Below are positions 48,413 through 60,649 of a stretch of DNA of 64,000 nt, piece by piece. The notes beneath the pieces are model-generated. The model was not told the DNA's origin. It did no database searches and was given only the letters and a program-made list of their open reading frames with translations. The stretch covers positions 2,294,001 through 2,358,000 of the forward strand of contig NZ_JACIFH010000001.1 in assembly GCF_014197265.1 (NCBI RefSeq). The letters are read 5' to 3'. Position 1 is the stretch's first letter, and each line of letters opens with the position of its first letter. Origin of the DNA: Microbacterium invictum (lineage in GTDB: Bacteria; Actinomycetota; Actinomycetes; Actinomycetales; Microbacteriaceae). Position numbers and translations under genes: made by a program.

Positions 48413-49785
48413 GACAGGACCTTTCGAACGGCGCCGGGGAGCTGCTCGAGGTCCCCGAGGGTGATGACATCGGCTTCGCCGATGCGGCGCAGCGCCGGGG
48501 AGTCGACCCGGGCATCGGCGACGACAGCCAGCACGCGCACACCGTACGGCAGTCGCGAGCAGGCCAGCCGCAGCTCGGCGGTGTCGGTCTTCGATCCGGT
48601 CACGAGCACGGCGACAGCCGCCTGCGGCGAGTGCGCCGAGACCGCACCGGCCAGCGACACGATGCCGCCCTCGCGGGGGCGGGAGTGGTCGAGGGCCGAC
48701 AGCTCGTCGAGGAAGCGGCGGCCGGACTGGGCGCGCAGCGCACCCTTCTGCACCCGCGCGTCGAGGGTGCGCGAGTCGCGGATCGCGCGCAGGCCGATGG
48801 AACCCGCCACCGAGATCGCAAGCTCGAACTCCTCGTCGAGGCGGTACTCGTCGGGGTGGGTGGACAGGCCGACGACGAAGTGCGAGCGGCGGGTCTCCTC
48901 ATACTGACGGACCATGACCTCGCCGACCCGGGCGGTCGACTTCCAGTGCACGTGCCGCAGGTCGTCGCCGGGCTGGTACTCGCGCAGCGCGTGGAACGAG
49001 ACGTCGTCGCGGGCGAGCTGCTGCGACGGCAGCCCCTCGAGGTCGCGAAGGTGGCCGAGCGAGAGGCCTTCGAGGTTCTTGGTGCGCGGGTGCACGTAGA
49101 GGTCGACGGCCTGACGGCGGTCGTGCGTGCGCTCGAACAGTCCGATCGGATCGCCGCGGAGCACGCTGACGGGCCCGACTTCGAGCACTCCGCGCTTGCT
49201 GGTCGGGATCGCGAAGAGCTCTTCGTGCGTCTCGTTCGGCGCCAGTCTCGGCACCTGGAACAGGCCGCGGCCGGCGCCCACCGGAAGCACGACCTGCGAG
49301 GGCAGGATCGCGCGCGAGGTCGTGTTGCTGAGCGTCAGGGCTCCGACCGCGCGCTCACCGACCACGACATGCGAGCGGGTGAGGTCGAGGTCGACGTCGT
49401 AGGTGGTGCGGCCGAACAGGAAGGGCAGGCTCAGCACGACGACCGCGGTGACGACGGCGGCCGCGATCATGGCCTCTTCCCACCCGAGGGTGAGCGCCAC
49501 GACCCACAGCAGGATCGCCGCACCGATGAGCACCCAGCCGAGCGGTCGGATCACGGCGGCGACGTCGCGGACACCGCGCCAGACCACTCGCGCGATCTCT
49601 CCGGCGTCCTCTCGCAGCTTCTCCGCGCGCGACAGCTCCTTCGGCTTCCGCAGCGGCGCGGGCGCCTCCGGCTCGGGCGCCGGGGCGACCGCGTCGAAGA
49701 CCGGCGCCGCGGACACGTCCGAAGGCGCGGCAGCACTCCGCCGCGCCTTGCGCGACGGTGCCTGCGTCTCCGGTGTGGTGGTCAT
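48409..49785 (-). CDS. DUF58 protein (MoxR-associated)
   Basis: A 458-residue protein with two adjacent membrane helices (about residues 80-125) and a C-terminal DUF58/von Willebrand-A-like domain, including [21 protein letters not shown] variants ([19 protein letters not shown]) that define the family. The N-terminus is Ala/Pro-rich and cytosolic. ATG 49785 overlaps the MoxR stop as TGATG. In this gene family MoxR ATPases act as chaperones for the VWA-like partner. Together with the transglutaminase-like protein it forms the conserved core of the operon. Confidence 0.9.
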   Translation of the reverse strand: MTTTPETQAPSRKARRSAAAPSDVSAAPVFDAVAPAPEPEAPAPLRKPKELSRAEKLREDAGEIARVVWRGVRDVAAVIRPLGWVLIGAAILLWVVALTLGWEEAMIAAAVVTAVVVLSLPFLFGRTTYDVDLDLTRSHVVVGERAVGALTLSNTTSRAILPSQVVLPVGAGRGLFQVPRLAPNETHEELFAIPTSKRGVLEVGPVSVLRGDPIGLFERTHDRRQAVDLYVHPRTKNLEGLSLGHLRDLEGLPSQQLARDDVSFHALREYQPGDDLRHVHWKSTARVGEVMVRQYEETRRSHFVVGLSTHPDEYRLDEEFELAISVAGSIGLRAIRDSRTLDARVQKGALRAQSGRRFLDELSALDHSRPREGGIVSLAGAVSAHSPQAAVAVLVTGSKTDTAELRLACSRLPYGVRVLAVVADARVDSPALRRIGEADVITLGDLEQLPGAVRKVLS

Positions 49786-50756
49786 CAGGCGGTCGCCCGC
49801 GCCAGGGGTGCCTCGACGTCGGCCAGTGCACGCTGGATGACCGTCTCGCCGGTGATGCCCGAGAACTCGGCCTCGGGGTCCAGCACGAGGCGATGGGTCC
49901 ACACGGCGCCGGCCAGCGACTTGACGTCGTCGGGGATGACGTAGTGGCGGCCCTGCGCGGCGGCGAACACGCGTGCCATGCGCATCATCGAGATCGCACC
50001 ACGCACCGAGACACCGAGCCGGGTGGCGTCGGCGGCACGAGTGGCCTCGACCAGCTGAGCGGCATAGCGGGCCACGGCCGGGTCGACGTGCACGGTCGCG
50101 GCGAGGTCGGCCATGTCGGCGACCGCACCGGTCGTGATGACGGGCTTGAGCTGCGCCGACGGGTTGCGGTCGACCACGCCGGCCAGAATGCGTTCGGCGA
50201 TGGCCAGCGACGGGTAGCCGATGGACGTCTTGATCATGAAGCGGTCGAGCTGCGCTTCGGGCAGCTTGTAAGTGCCCGCCTGTTCGATCGGGTTCTGGGT
50301 CGCGATCACCAGGAACGGGCGCCCCACCTCGTGCGCGACGCCGTCGACGGTCACGCGGGATTCCTCCATGACCTCGAGCAGTGCCGACTGCGTCTTGGGC
50401 GAGGCGCGGTTGATCTCATCGGCGAGCAGGATCGAGGTGAACACCGGTCCGCGGTGGAACTCGAACTTGTGGTTCGCCTGGTCGTAGATCGTGACGCCGG
50501 TGACATCGGACGGCAGCAGGTCGGGCGTGAACTGGATGCGGTTCGACGTGCCCTGCACGCTCGCGGCGAGCGCCTTCGCGAGGCTCGTCTTTCCGGTGCC
50601 CGGCGCGTCTTCGAGCAGCACGTGGCCCTCGGCCAGCATCGCCGACAGCACGAGTCCGACGACATCGCGCTTGCCCATCAGCGCGATGTCGACGTTGTCG
50701 ACCAGCCGCGTGAAGGTATCGCGGAACCAGGCGGCCTGTTCGGGGGTCATGCTCAT
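49785..50756 (-). CDS. MoxR-family AAA+ ATPase
   Basis: A 323-residue chaperone-like ATPase. Walker A is [17 protein letters not shown], Walker B is [15 protein letters not shown], sensor 1 is [13 protein letters not shown], and the arginine-finger region is [12 protein letters not shown]. The start is ATG 50756 (or 50750). It follows the giant surface protein with a 51-nt gap, the largest gap inside the operon. Expected partners are the DUF58 and transglutaminase-like proteins. Confidence 0.94.
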   Translation of the reverse strand: MSMTPEQAAWFRDTFTRLVDNVDIALMGKRDVVGLVLSAMLAEGHVLLEDAPGTGKTSLAKALAASVQGTSNRIQFTPDLLPSDVTGVTIYDQANHKFEFHRGPVFTSILLADEINRASPKTQSALLEVMEESRVTVDGVAHEVGRPFLVIATQNPIEQAGTYKLPEAQLDRFMIKTSIGYPSLAIAERILAGVVDRNPSAQLKPVITTGAVADMADLAATVHVDPAVARYAAQLVEATRAADATRLGVSVRGAISMMRMARVFAAAQGRHYVIPDDVKSLAGAVWTHRLVLDPEAEFSGITGETVIQRALADVEAPLARATA

Positions 50757-50807
50757 GTGTCGTGTGTCCTTTGTCTTCTGTCGTCTGCTGTGGAGGGGAT
50801 GCCGGTG

Positions 50808-53800
50808 CTACCAATTGGCATGCTCGGAGTTGCCCCACCCCTTGATGTTCACGTGCGCGTCGTTGCCGTCCGCGCCCAAATAGCACGTCAGATCGACCGT
50901 CCCATTGGCCGGGACGTTGAACGGCCCGTCGTAGTCGTTGAACTTCCGGCCGTTCGTGTAGCAGTCGATGCGGTAGCTTCCGGCGGGGAAGTTCTCGGTG
51001 TGCAGACGGAAGTAGTAGCAGCCGTTGACGCACCCGCTCTTAGGCGTGCCCTTGCTCAGCCACGCCCGCGGCTGGGGCGGCGGGGGCGCGTCCTGCGTCC
51101 TCGCCGAGGCGGAGTCCGAGGTGGTGGTGCTGCCGGCCGCGCTGGTGCGGACCTGAACGTTGAGCGTCGTGCTGTAGCCCACGTTCCTCGATCCACTGCC
51201 CGACGCTGCCACGGTCTTCCACGCGTCACCGCCGATCTTGATCTGGGTCGTGACGTCACGGCCGTTCTTCGCCGGGGAGGACCACGACCACGACACCGTC
51301 GTACCACTGGCCGACGCGGAGATCTTGGGGTTCCCGATCTGCCCGTAAGGCGCAACCGAGTTGGACGCCCCCGACGCCGGACTCGTGTAAGTGGCACCGT
51401 CGACGGTCGCGACCGCACGGATGCGGATCGTGTAGCTGCCGTTGTTATTGACCTGACCGTTGCCGATCGTGCCGCTGCCGTTGCCTCCCGAGACCCAGTC
51501 GCTGCGCCATCCGCCGGTGCCCACTGAGTACTGGTAGGTGACCTCGCCCGCGCTCGCACCACCGCGGTCGCCCGCGCTCCACGTCACTCCGACGGTGTTG
51601 TTGCCTTCCGTGGCCGAAACGCCGGTCGGCGCAGCGAGCTGCGTGAACCCGCGGCGCGGGGCCGATGCGGGGCTCCACTCGCCCCAGCCCGCCTTGTTCT
51701 GGGCGCGCACGCTGAATGTGTAGTTGGTCTCGGATGCCGCGACCACGACCGCCTGGGTGGTCTGGCCGGCCGCCACGTTCACCGTGTTGACCACCGTGGA
51801 GCCCTGCATGACTCGCAGCTGGTAACCCGAGATCGCGTCGCCGTTGTTCGCCGGCGCGTTCCACGAGGCCTGAAGCTGAGCCTGGCTGCCGACCGGCTCC
51901 AGTCGCGAGGTCGTCGGGGCGCCGGAGGCCGCGGGCGGTGCAGCAGGGATCTCGGCGGCGGACCACGGACTCCAGGCCGACGGCTCGGGCGCCCGGTTGT
52001 GCGCCTGGACGCGCACTGTATACGACGCGCCGTTCTCCAGACCCTCCCACTTCACGCTGTTGCCGGTCAGGCCGGTCTTCTGCACGACGCCCGAAGGAGG
52101 AGCCGGTGAGATCTCGAGCGTGAAGCTCTCGACGGGCGAGCCCTCCGTGGCCGGAGTCGCCCACGTGACATCGAGGCTGCGGTCGCCGAACTTCAGGCTC
52201 GGCGGCGCCGGCGTCTCGGGGCGCACATCGGGGCGGGCCGTCTCGGATGGCACCGACGGGTCGGAGGTTCCCACGCGGTTGGTCGCAGTGACCACGAAGT
52301 TGTACTCGACGTTGTTGGTCAGCCCGTCGAGTGTGCACGTGGTGGCCGCGCACTCCTTCGTGTAGTTGCCCGCCGTCGAGGCGACGGTATACCCGGTGAT
52401 GGGGGTCCCGTTGTCGATCGGAGGGGTCCACGAGAGCACGACCTGGCGGCTCTGCACGCTCGACACAGTCGGCTTGCCCGGCGCGTCGGGGCGCCCCTGC
52501 ACGGTGATGCGGATGTGACCGTCGACCTCGCGGTCGCTGTCGGCAGTCGCGTCCTGGATGCGGTAGCGCACCACGACCGTGCCGACGAATGTCGAGCTGC
52601 TCGTCACCTCGACGTGGTCGCCGGCGATCACCGCGTTGGCATCTCCGGTCTCCGTGCCCGCCCAGACGACCTTCAGCGGGGTGTCCGGGAACGGGTTCAC
52701 GTCGTTGGCGAGCACCGGCACGCTGATGGTCTCACCCTGATCGGCCTCTTCGATGACGTCGTCGTTCGCGCTGGCCAGCTCGCGCGTCGACGCGGTCACG
52801 GTGACGGTGATGTCGGCGGTGACGGGGTCGGCCTCGCCGTCGCTCACACTCACGCGCAACGGAACCTGCGTGCCCTTGGGCGTATCGGTCTCGGCCGAGA
52901 CGCTGAGGACGTTCCCGTCGACCGATGCGGACATGCCATCGGGCGCGCTGCCGGCCAGATCGAAGGTGAGGGTGTCCTCCGGGTCGGGGTCGGTGGCCAG
53001 CGCCGACAGGTCGAGCGTGGACGCGTCTTCGCCCGGGGCCACGCTGATCGCTGCGCCGACGAGCGTCGGCGGCACGTTGTCGGGCGGTGTCACGGTGATC
53101 GGGATCGTGAGCGTCGCCTTGCGGCCGTCGGGATCGTCGGGTCCGTTGCCGTCCGTCACCTCGAACGTGATCGCGTCCTGACCGTGGTAGCGATCGGCCG
53201 AGGTGTAGACAAGCGTCTGCTGGTCCTGGACGAGGCTGTCGCCGTTGGAATGGGATGCCGAGACCTTGGCGGCTTCGGTGATGACCACGTCGCGGCGCCC
53301 GGCGGCCTGGACGTACTCCGACAGCGGCAGCTCGATCGTCTCACCGCTCTTGACCTCCACCGCGGCGGTGGACAGCAGACTCGGCGGCAGCGACGTGAGC
53401 GCCGGGACGTGGATGAACGCCGTCGCGGTCTGGCCGTCGACATCGGTCACTGTATAGCTGATGAGCTGGCGCTCGTCGGTGAGCGTCACCCGCACGACGC
53501 CGTCGGCACGTACGGCGGCGTCTGCTCCGCCGGTGCCGAGCGAGATGTCCAGCGCGCTCTTGGTGCCGTCGGGGTCGTCGTCGTTCTCGAGCACGGAGAC
53601 GTCGGCGACGCCGTCCTCGTTCACGTCCTCCGAACGGACGCGATCGTCGCGGGCGATCGGCTTCAGAAGCGGCACGTCCTCGTCCACCGTGATCTGCACC
53701 GACGTGGTGGCCCGGAGCCCGCGCTCGTCCTCGATCGTGTACTGGACGCTGGTGTTCATCTCAGAGTCCGGCGACGTGATCAGGAGATACTCGCCTGAGA

Positions 53801-56800
53801 CCTTCGCATCCAGCCCCTCGACATCGGCCACCTCGACCGCGTTGGCGGCGAAGCCGAACAGGTCGCCGTCAGGATCCGAGTCGTTCACCAGAACGGGAAG
53901 GGCGACCTCGCGACCGGGACGCATCACGACCGAATCGCGCACGGCGTATGGCGCCTGGTTGGTGGTGGCGGCGGGCGCGATACCGACCTGGATCGTCGCG
54001 GTGCCTTCCTTGCCGAGGCGATCACGCACACGGTAGGTGAACGTGTCCACGCCGATGGAGTCCCCGAACGCCTCGTACGTGAAGCTGTCGGCACCGGTCT
54101 CGGTGATACGGCCCTTCGCGGGGGCCGACGCGATCCCGACGAGTTCGACCGAGTCGCCATCCTCGTCGATGCCGTCGAGCTCCACCGGAATGGTCACCTT
54201 CGACCCGGCGAGCGTGCGTGAGGTGACATCGCGCGGCCGCGGCGCCGCGTTGGTGTCGTCGGTGAGGGGAAGGATCTGGATGGTGACATATCCGGCGTCG
54301 CGCTGCCCCGTCGAATCCTCGACCTCGTACGTCGCGTACACCGTCTTGGGTTCGTCGCCGGCACGGAAGCGCAGAGTGTCCTCCGAGATGACCATCTCAC
54401 CGTCGGCGTCATCCGGCAGCGGCGGAACCAGCTCCGGAGCGACATGGATGGTGTCGCCGTTGGGGTGGTAGTCGTTGTCGAGCACCGGAATGGTGACGAC
54501 GTCGCCGGCACGCACGACAGCCTGGTCGTCGTTCGCCACCGGCGGGCGCAACCGGTCCGGTGCCGGCACCGGGATCACGACGATCTCGCCCTGGGCCTGC
54601 TGCGCCCCGTTGGAGATCGTGTACGTGACGCGAATCTGCTGGGTGAGCGTGCCCTGGTCACTGATGCGCACGGTTTCGTGACCCAGGACTGCCGCCGCGA
54701 CACCGCCGCCGTCTTCGACCGAGACCGACTGCACGACCAGAATCCCACCGGACGGGTCGGTGTCGTTGGACAGCACGTTGACCAGGACCTCATCACCGGT
54801 GGGCAGCAGTGCCACGTCGCGCACGGCGATGGGTGGCAGGTTGCTCTCGCCTTCGGGCAGGACGTCCACCCGCACCAGTCCCGGAACCGAGTTGGCGCCG
54901 GCAGAGGCCAGATACTGCACGTAGTAGGTGCCGACCTTGTCGGACACGAAGCTGAAGGTCTTGTCGGCGAAGTCGGGGGTGATCGTGGCGCCGTCGACCT
55001 CATCGACGCGCGTCAACCGCAGCGGCTCGCGCCCTGAGCTGGTGTCGTTGGCCAGCGGGGAGACGGATACGGCCCGGTCGACACGGGTGACGACATGGTC
55101 GGAGTTGGTGATGGGCACAGTGCTGCCCAGCGGGCGGATGTCGTAGCGCGCGATGCCGGCACCGTCGTCGGTGCCGTCCGACATCACGATCGGCACATCC
55201 TTGCGCCCCTGCATACCGCCGATCGCGCGATAGGTGATCTGGCCGTCCGACGTGAAGTCGGCCTCGTCGCCGCCGTCGGGCACGACCGACTTGAGGAAGA
55301 TGTCGTCGCCGTCGGGGTCGATCCAGTCAGGCAGCACGTTGTACGACGCGGTGCCGCCGGTCTCGACTGTGACGGGAGTCTTGCGCTGCTGGACGGGAGC
55401 GGCGTTCGTCTCCCAGCCGTGGACGGCGAGAGACACCTTGGCCGTGGCCTCGCCGCCGCGGCCGTCTTCCACCGTGTAGGTGAACGACGTCGCGCCGGTC
55501 TGATCCTCGTCGATCGCGATCTGCAGTGCCGCGCCGTTGTGGATGGGCTCGACCGTGCCGAAGCTCGGCTCGGTCTTGACCGAGGCGACGAGCACGTCGC
55601 CGTCGGCGTCGGTGTCGTTGGAGAGGATCGGAAGCACCGTGGTCCGGCCGGGGCGCACGCCGAAGGTGTCGTCCTCGGCCAGCGGCGGGGTGTTCTTGTC
55701 GGTGCGCTCGGGGAGGGTGGTCTGCACCGTCTCCTCGGTGGTCTCCTCCTCTTCGTCGCCCTCACCCTCGGGCGGGGTGAGGTCGAGCCAGTTGTCCACC
55801 CGCTGCATGCTGTCGCTGGCCATCCAGGCGGCGCCGCCGACCACGTCGTTGAGCACCACGACGTCACGATTGACACGGAACTGCAGCACGCTGGTCGGTT
55901 CGATGCCCTCCACCGCCTGCACCAGATCGTCCTTCTCGCCCGGGCAGTCGCGCACGAACTGGCCCGAGCCCGACCATGCGCCGTAGGCGCAGCCGCCGAC
56001 GTGCACGGGCTCTGCCGCCGTGCCTTCACCGTCGACGGCCACCGTGGAGACCTCGCCATCGCTGGACACTCGGATGAGTCCGTCGGCGGCGCTCAAGGTC
56101 ACGGCGTCCGTGACGTCGGACGGCAGCTGGAGCACAGCCCCAGCCGGGACTTGGGCGCGAGAGCCATCGCTGCCGTACAGCGTGTTCGTATCGGCGTCCA
56201 GCACGTAGGCCGTCTGCCCGACGGCACTCACCGTCAGTTCATCGCGCTCGTCGACGCCCTCCAGAGCATGCTCGGACTGCTGCTGGATCTCTCCATCGTC
56301 GCCGGAGCGGGAGTAGGTGTACAGGTGTGCGGTCTCCGGCGACACGGCGTACACGGTGCCGTCCGTGCCCACCGTCGCTTTGGCCCCCTCGCCCAGCTCG
56401 CCGATCGGGTCGAACGCATCTGGCGCGAACGAACCCACCGACGTGAACGGCAGCGCCCACAGCATGCCCGATGCGTCGACGATGGCGACGTTGCCGCCGC
56501 CCATCGTGATCTGCGCCCCGGGTGGCAGGTCGGCGCTGTCGGCCAGCAGGACGCGGGCAGGATCGATGGCCGTAGCCGAGGATTCCTGCGTGTCGACGAC
56601 GAGGACCTGCGCACCCGCCTGCAGGATGTCGTACTCGCTCGAGGTCGCCCGCAGCCCGCCGTCGAGCACGCTCGACTCGTGGTTCAGGTGCCCCACCAGA
56701 AGGCTCGACTGCTTCGTCACCCAGACGCCGCCGTCGTGGAGGTCGAGCTCGGTGGTGGGCTTACCCTCGTAGACGAGGGCCAATGTGCCCAGCGCCACGG

Positions 56801-56870
56801 CCGCGACCGACACTGCACCGATGGACGCCAGGGTGCGCGGGCGCGCTCGAAGCCACGCGAATGACGTCAT
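50808..56870 (-). CDS. Giant surface protein with Ig/cadherin-like and FN3 repeats
   Basis: A 2020-residue protein, first gene of the kinase operon. The N-terminus is a membrane anchor or uncleaved signal (basic RARPRTLAS then a helix to about 35). Residues ~40-370 look like a beta-propeller-type repeat region. An Asp/Glu/Thr-rich linker (GEGDEEEETTEET) follows. From ~395 to ~1500 at least seven repeats carry Ca2+-type motifs such as LSNDTDADGDV, LSNDTDPSGG and LVNDSDPDGDLFG. From ~1500 to ~1950 are fibronectin type III domains (VVLSWTPPIDNGTPITGY and similar). A short Cys-paired C-terminal domain ends the chain. No LPxTG sorting signal is present. Confidence 0.88.
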   Translation of the reverse strand: MTSFAWLRARPRTLASIGAVSVAAVALGTLALVYEGKPTTELDLHDGGVWVTKQSSLLVGHLNHESSVLDGGLRATSSEYDILQAGAQVLVVDTQESSATAIDPARVLLADSADLPPGAQITMGGGNVAIVDASGMLWALPFTSVGSFAPDAFDPIGELGEGAKATVGTDGTVYAVSPETAHLYTYSRSGDDGEIQQQSEHALEGVDERDELTVSAVGQTAYVLDADTNTLYGSDGSRAQVPAGAVLQLPSDVTDAVTLSAADGLIRVSSDGEVSTVAVDGEGTAAEPVHVGGCAYGAWSGSGQFVRDCPGEKDDLVQAVEGIEPTSVLQFRVNRDVVVLNDVVGGAAWMASDSMQRVDNWLDLTPPEGEGDEEEETTEETVQTTLPERTDKNTPPLAEDDTFGVRPGRTTVLPILSNDTDADGDVLVASVKTEPSFGTVEPIHNGAALQIAIDEDQTGATSFTYTVEDGRGGEATAKVSLAVHGWETNAAPVQQRKTPVTVETGGTASYNVLPDWIDPDGDDIFLKSVVPDGGDEADFTSDGQITYRAIGGMQGRKDVPIVMSDGTDDGAGIARYDIRPLGSTVPITNSDHVVTRVDRAVSVSPLANDTSSGREPLRLTRVDEVDGATITPDFADKTFSFVSDKVGTYYVQYLASAGANSVPGLVRVDVLPEGESNLPPIAVRDVALLPTGDEVLVNVLSNDTDPSGGILVVQSVSVEDGGGVAAAVLGHETVRISDQGTLTQQIRVTYTISNGAQQAQGEIVVIPVPAPDRLRPPVANDDQAVVRAGDVVTIPVLDNDYHPNGDTIHVAPELVPPLPDDADGEMVISEDTLRFRAGDEPKTVYATYEVEDSTGQRDAGYVTIQILPLTDDTNAAPRPRDVTSRTLAGSKVTIPVELDGIDEDGDSVELVGIASAPAKGRITETGADSFTYEAFGDSIGVDTFTYRVRDRLGKEGTATIQVGIAPAATTNQAPYAVRDSVVMRPGREVALPVLVNDSDPDGDLFGFAANAVEVADVEGLDAKVSGEYLLITSPDSEMNTSVQYTIEDERGLRATTSVQITVDEDVPLLKPIARDDRVRSEDVNEDGVADVSVLENDDDPDGTKSALDISLGTGGADAAVRADGVVRVTLTDERQLISYTVTDVDGQTATAFIHVPALTSLPPSLLSTAAVEVKSGETIELPLSEYVQAAGRRDVVITEAAKVSASHSNGDSLVQDQQTLVYTSADRYHGQDAITFEVTDGNGPDDPDGRKATLTIPITVTPPDNVPPTLVGAAISVAPGEDASTLDLSALATDPDPEDTLTFDLAGSAPDGMSASVDGNVLSVSAETDTPKGTQVPLRVSVSDGEADPVTADITVTVTASTRELASANDDVIEEADQGETISVPVLANDVNPFPDTPLKVVWAGTETGDANAVIAGDHVEVTSSSTFVGTVVVRYRIQDATADSDREVDGHIRITVQGRPDAPGKPTVSSVQSRQVVLSWTPPIDNGTPITGYTVASTAGNYTKECAATTCTLDGLTNNVEYNFVVTATNRVGTSDPSVPSETARPDVRPETPAPPSLKFGDRSLDVTWATPATEGSPVESFTLEISPAPPSGVVQKTGLTGNSVKWEGLENGASYTVRVQAHNRAPEPSAWSPWSAAEIPAAPPAASGAPTTSRLEPVGSQAQLQASWNAPANNGDAISGYQLRVMQGSTVVNTVNVAAGQTTQAVVVAASETNYTFSVRAQNKAGWGEWSPASAPRRGFTQLAAPTGVSATEGNNTVGVTWSAGDRGGASAGEVTYQYSVGTGGWRSDWVSGGNGSGTIGNGQVNNNGSYTIRIRAVATVDGATYTSPASGASNSVAPYGQIGNPKISASASGTTVSWSWSSPAKNGRDVTTQIKIGGDAWKTVAASGSGSRNVGYSTTLNVQVRTSAAGSTTTSDSASARTQDAPPPPQPRAWLSKGTPKSGCVNGCYYFRLHTENFPAGSYRIDCYTNGRKFNDYDGPFNVPANGTVDLTCYLGADGNDAHVNIKGWGNSEHANW

Positions 56871-57024
56871 GAGGGCTCGGCTCGCTTTCTTGTTGGCGTC
56901 TTGCGTGGCTCGGGAACTGATCGCTGAATCAGTCGCTCACATGGGGGGACGTGAAGACAGAATACGTGGGCTTCCTGAAAAGTGCCGCCCTCGGGTGTGG
57001 GGAGAACTCCCCATCCGCGTCGAC
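56871..57024 (-). promoter_or_regulatory. Leader region of the kinase operon; hairpin after uvrA-like gene
   Basis: About 150 nt that must hold the promoter of the nine-gene operon; no -10/-35 pair stood out. A 14-bp palindrome GGGGAGAACTCCCC (56999-57012) lies 12 nt beyond the UvrA-like stop and may be its terminator or an operator. Confidence 0.35.
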
Positions 57025-59370
<2,346 letters not shown>

Positions 59371-59425
59371 GGGAGTCAGTCTGCCGTCATCTGCGGGCGG
59401 AATGTGTCCTCATTCCGGGCCGCGC

Positions 59426-59854
59426 TCACGGGATGGTGAAGACGACTTTCGATCCGGACGGTACGGCCGTGGTGACCATGCGGGTGTCGAACGTGGCCAG
59501 CAGAACGTCGTGCGACGCGGCGAGGTGCAGGAGATAGGTGTCGCTCACCTGCGAGCTGGCCAGCAGCCGCTCGGTGTGCACCGAGCTGTCGAGCAGGCTG
59601 ACCGAGTCGGGCAGGAAGACATGCCCGTCCTGCGCCGCGAGGCTGGCCAGACTTGCCAGCACGACCGGCGCGGGCTGGGTGTTCGGGTATTTCGGGTGGC
59701 TCACCACGCGGACGACGCCGTTCTGGACGAGCGGGCAGGTATGCCAGGGAGCACCGGCGCGCGAGGCGAACCAGGCGTGTGCGCGGTCGTGATGGATGTG
59801 GAGCGGATCGATCAGGGCGATCACCGCGTTGACGTCGAGCAGGTGGCCGCTCAA
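59426..59854 (-). CDS. PIN-domain protein (VapC-like), no antitoxin visible
   Basis: A 142-residue putative ribonuclease. The start is TTG 59854, overlapping the tag stop as TTGA; upstream extension would lie entirely inside tag. PIN motifs with acidic residues are visible: HLLDVNAVIALID at the N-terminus, and SDTYLLHLAASHDVLLATFDTRM near the end. CPLVQNGVVRVVSHPKYPN is typical of the VapC subgroup. No antitoxin-sized ORF lies next to it, so it is an orphan or uses a distant partner. Confidence 0.8.
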   Translation of the reverse strand: MSGHLLDVNAVIALIDPLHIHHDRAHAWFASRAGAPWHTCPLVQNGVVRVVSHPKYPNTQPAPVVLASLASLAAQDGHVFLPDSVSLLDSSVHTERLLASSQVSDTYLLHLAASHDVLLATFDTRMVTTAVPSGSKVVFTIP

Positions 59855-60426
59855 CCGTCGGCGCGATGGCAGCCGGTGAGGTGGTCGTCGACCATGCCGG
59901 CCGACTGCATGAGCGCATACATCGTGGTGGAGCCGACGAACCGGAACCCCGCCTTGCGCAGGGCCTTGCTCATCGCGTCCGAGTCGCCGGTGGTGGCGGG
60001 AACGTCGGCGAAGGATGCCGGGCGCCGGCGCTTCTCGGTGGGCGCGAACGACCACATCAGGGCGTCGAGGGCACCCGGCTCCATCTCGGTGACCAGCTGC
60101 GCGTTGGAGATCGTGGCGAGGATCTTGGCGCGGTTGCGGATGATCCCGGCATCCATCATCAGACGCGCGACGTCGGATGCGCCGTACCCGGCGACCACGG
60201 CGGGGTCGAACCCGTGGAACACCTCTCGGAAGCGCGGCCGCTTGCGCAGGATGGTGATCCAGCTCAACCCGGCCTGGAACCCCTCGAGGGCCATCTTCTC
60301 GAACAGTGCACGGTCGCCGTGGAGTGCGCGCCCCCACTCCTCGTCGTGATAGCGCATGTACTCGGGGTCGTCGCCGACCCATGCGCAGCGCGCGACGCCG
60401 TCGGTTCCTATGCGGAGGTCACTCAC
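59851..60426 (-). CDS. tag: DNA-3-methyladenine glycosylase I
   Basis: A 191-residue base-excision repair enzyme that removes 3-methyladenine. GTG 60426 (VSDLRIGTDG). Family features: CAWVGDDPEYMRYHDEEWGRALH with zinc-site Cys and catalytic-region Glu, FEKMALEGFQAGLSWITIL, and a C-terminal zinc-ligand His in GMVDDHLTGCHR. Length is normal. It overlaps the PIN gene by 4 nt. Confidence 0.94.
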   Translation of the reverse strand: MSDLRIGTDGVARCAWVGDDPEYMRYHDEEWGRALHGDRALFEKMALEGFQAGLSWITILRKRPRFREVFHGFDPAVVAGYGASDVARLMMDAGIIRNRAKILATISNAQLVTEMEPGALDALMWSFAPTEKRRRPASFADVPATTGDSDAMSKALRKAGFRFVGSTTMYALMQSAGMVDDHLTGCHRADG

Positions 60427-60474
60427 GCCCTCACCTTAGAAGAGACCTCCGACGGCGGTGCGGAAAGGAGAAAT

Positions 60475-60501
60475 GGGGCCGCGCGCCCGTAGCGCGGCCC
60501 C
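60475..60501. terminator. GC hairpin between acyl-CoA oxidase and tag genes
   Basis: A perfect 10-bp stem GGGGCCGCGC with its complement and a 7-nt loop, about 150 nt past the acyl-CoA oxidase stop and 49 nt upstream of tag. A second, weaker stem GCCCGC/GCGGGC follows at about 60518. It probably ends the acyl-CoA oxidase transcript. Confidence 0.6.
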
Positions 60502-60649
60502 AGGAAGGCGTGGGCTTGCCCGCAGAAGCCGAACGGCGGGCAGGCGCCTCATGGTGCCTTCATAGAGGTAATGTCCGCACGATGCGATTCCTGACGCACA
60601 GATCTCGCATCGTTACCATTCCGTGACATTCACGCCGTCAGGCCCGGGA

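Noticed and set aside
59426..60382. Long (318-codon) version of the PIN protein
   Set aside because: Its first ~175 residues are an out-of-frame reading of tag; PIN homology begins exactly at the TTGA overlap.
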